A stretch of DNA of 15,816 nucleotides from Candidatus Rifleibacteriota bacterium (GTDB lineage: Bacteria; Riflebacteria; Ozemobacteria; Ozemobacterales; Ozemobacteraceae). The position numbers and the translations under genes are program-made. Below are positions 15,162 through 15,816 of the stretch, one piece after another. Each line of letters begins with the position of its first letter. The first letter of the stretch is position 1. The stretch is taken from NCBI GenBank assembly GCA_017526725.1, contig JAFXRA010000316.1, positions 1-15,816 of the forward strand. Direction: 5' to 3'. The notes under the pieces were generated by a model, which ran no database searches, was not told where the DNA came from, and was given only the letters and a program-made list of their open reading frames with translations.

Positions 15162-15816
15162 ATGCCAAAATATCTAGATTTTGAAAGCTTTTCTGGCGAT
15201 GAACAATATCTGAATGAATTAAAAGCTACTCAAGAAAGTAATGATACTGATAAAGAAGAAAAAGACGAACTTCAGAATTGGATAGATTCTGTTGAAAGTC
15301 GTGTTATTAACCGCAAAAAAGATATTTATTCCAATCTGACTCCTTTTCAGGCTGTACAAGTAGCAAGACACATTGAAAGACCTTCAACTCTTGATTACAT
15401 CAATCTGCTTTGCGGTGAAGATTTCTTTGAACTTCATGGCGATAGAGAATTTGGTGATGATAAAGCTATTATTGGCGGAATCGGTAAAATAGGTGAGTAT
15501 TCTGTTATGCTGATTGGGCACCAAAAAGGCCACGATACTGAAGAAAACATTAATAGAAATTTCGGTATGGCTCATCCGGAAGGTTATCGTAAAGCTATAA
15601 GATTAATGCATATGGCGGAACACTTTAATCTGCCCATTATTACATTTATAGATACTCCTGGTGCATTCCCTGGAATAGGCGCTGAAGAAAGAGGGCAAAG
15701 CAATGCAATTGCTGAGTCTTTGGCTGAAATGTCTGAAATAAGAGTGCCTATTTTATGCTTTGTCACCGGAGAAGGCGGCAGCGGTGGAGCTCTTGCTTTG
15801 GGAGTCGGTGATAGAA
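15162..15816 (+). CDS. accA: Acetyl-CoA carboxylase carboxyltransferase subunit alpha, 3' end missing
   Basis: The reading frame from ATG 15162 stays open to the window end, giving 218 complete codons of an expected 310-330. The translation starts [10 protein letters not shown] and shows the AccA landmarks [48 protein letters not shown] (family GHQKG and RNFGM..P), the [16 protein letters not shown] motif and [12 protein letters not shown], which form the carboxybiotin and oxyanion part of the active site. The N-terminal helical part carries an acidic stretch (about 25-37) but is otherwise usual. GGGAG lies eight bases upstream, inside the end of accD. It shares the promoter at 14226-14254. 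Confidence 0.97.
   Translation, partial: MPKYLDFESFSGDEQYLNELKATQESNDTDKEEKDELQNWIDSVESRVINRKKDIYSNLTPFQAVQVARHIERPSTLDYINLLCGEDFFELHGDREFGDDKAIIGGIGKIGEYSVMLIGHQKGHDTEENINRNFGMAHPEGYRKAIRLMHMAEHFNLPIITFIDTPGAFPGIGAEERGQSNAIAESLAEMSEIRVPILCFVTGEGGSGGALALGVGDR

Overview
This is an AT-rich window (roughly one third G+C by eye) from a bacterium using the standard code; TAA and TGA both end genes here. The accD-accA pair, the lspA-lgt lipoprotein pathway, a CxxCH lipoprotein, a pilin-like protein and a HAMP receptor fit a diderm-type bacterium, probably an uncultured environmental lineage. I cannot name the taxon. A Riflebacteria-like or other candidate-phylum origin is only a guess. No rRNA, tRNA, CRISPR array or insertion sequence is visible.

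Region 1 (1-5133, + strand) is a tight four-gene operon. It holds the 3' part of a DUF1538 membrane-protein gene, a protein of three PII-like segments that starts inside the end of that gene, and a LuxE-like plus LuxC-like pair. DUF1538 with PII suggests a membrane transporter gated by a PII-type sensor. The Lux-like pair is the oddest part of the window. Both proteins are full length and align over their whole length with fatty-acid-reductase subunits, yet the motifs expected for catalysis are replaced. These are the adenylation loops of LuxE and the acyl-accepting Cys of LuxC, where Pro290 now stands. No luciferase gene is present.

Region 2 (5102-8571, - strand) reads, in transcription order, as a membrane-anchored caspase-like (clan CD) putative protease, an M50B-like HExxH membrane metallopeptidase, a GAF-GAF-class III adenylate cyclase, and a small GIY-YIG protein. 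The close spacing suggests co-transcription and a possible link between membrane proteolysis and cAMP signalling. The GIY-YIG gene ends by overlapping the 3' end of the luxC-like gene, tail to tail.

Region 3 (8656-12780, - strand) is lspA, two tandem lgt paralogues, an rluD-type pseudouridine synthase, an atypical pilin-like protein and a stand-alone HAMP protein, nearly all overlapping or a few bases apart. Both Lgt copies carry a Cys-rich version of the signature loop. The HAMP protein and the caspase-like protein share a similar N-terminal segment.

Region 4 (12781-15816, + strand) begins with a 250-bp divergent intergenic stretch. It continues with a lipoprotein holding two CxxCH haem sites and two FN3-like domains, closed by a strong hairpin terminator. 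A near-consensus sigma70-type promoter then drives accD and accA, the two carboxyltransferase subunits of acetyl-CoA carboxylase. accA runs off the window end.
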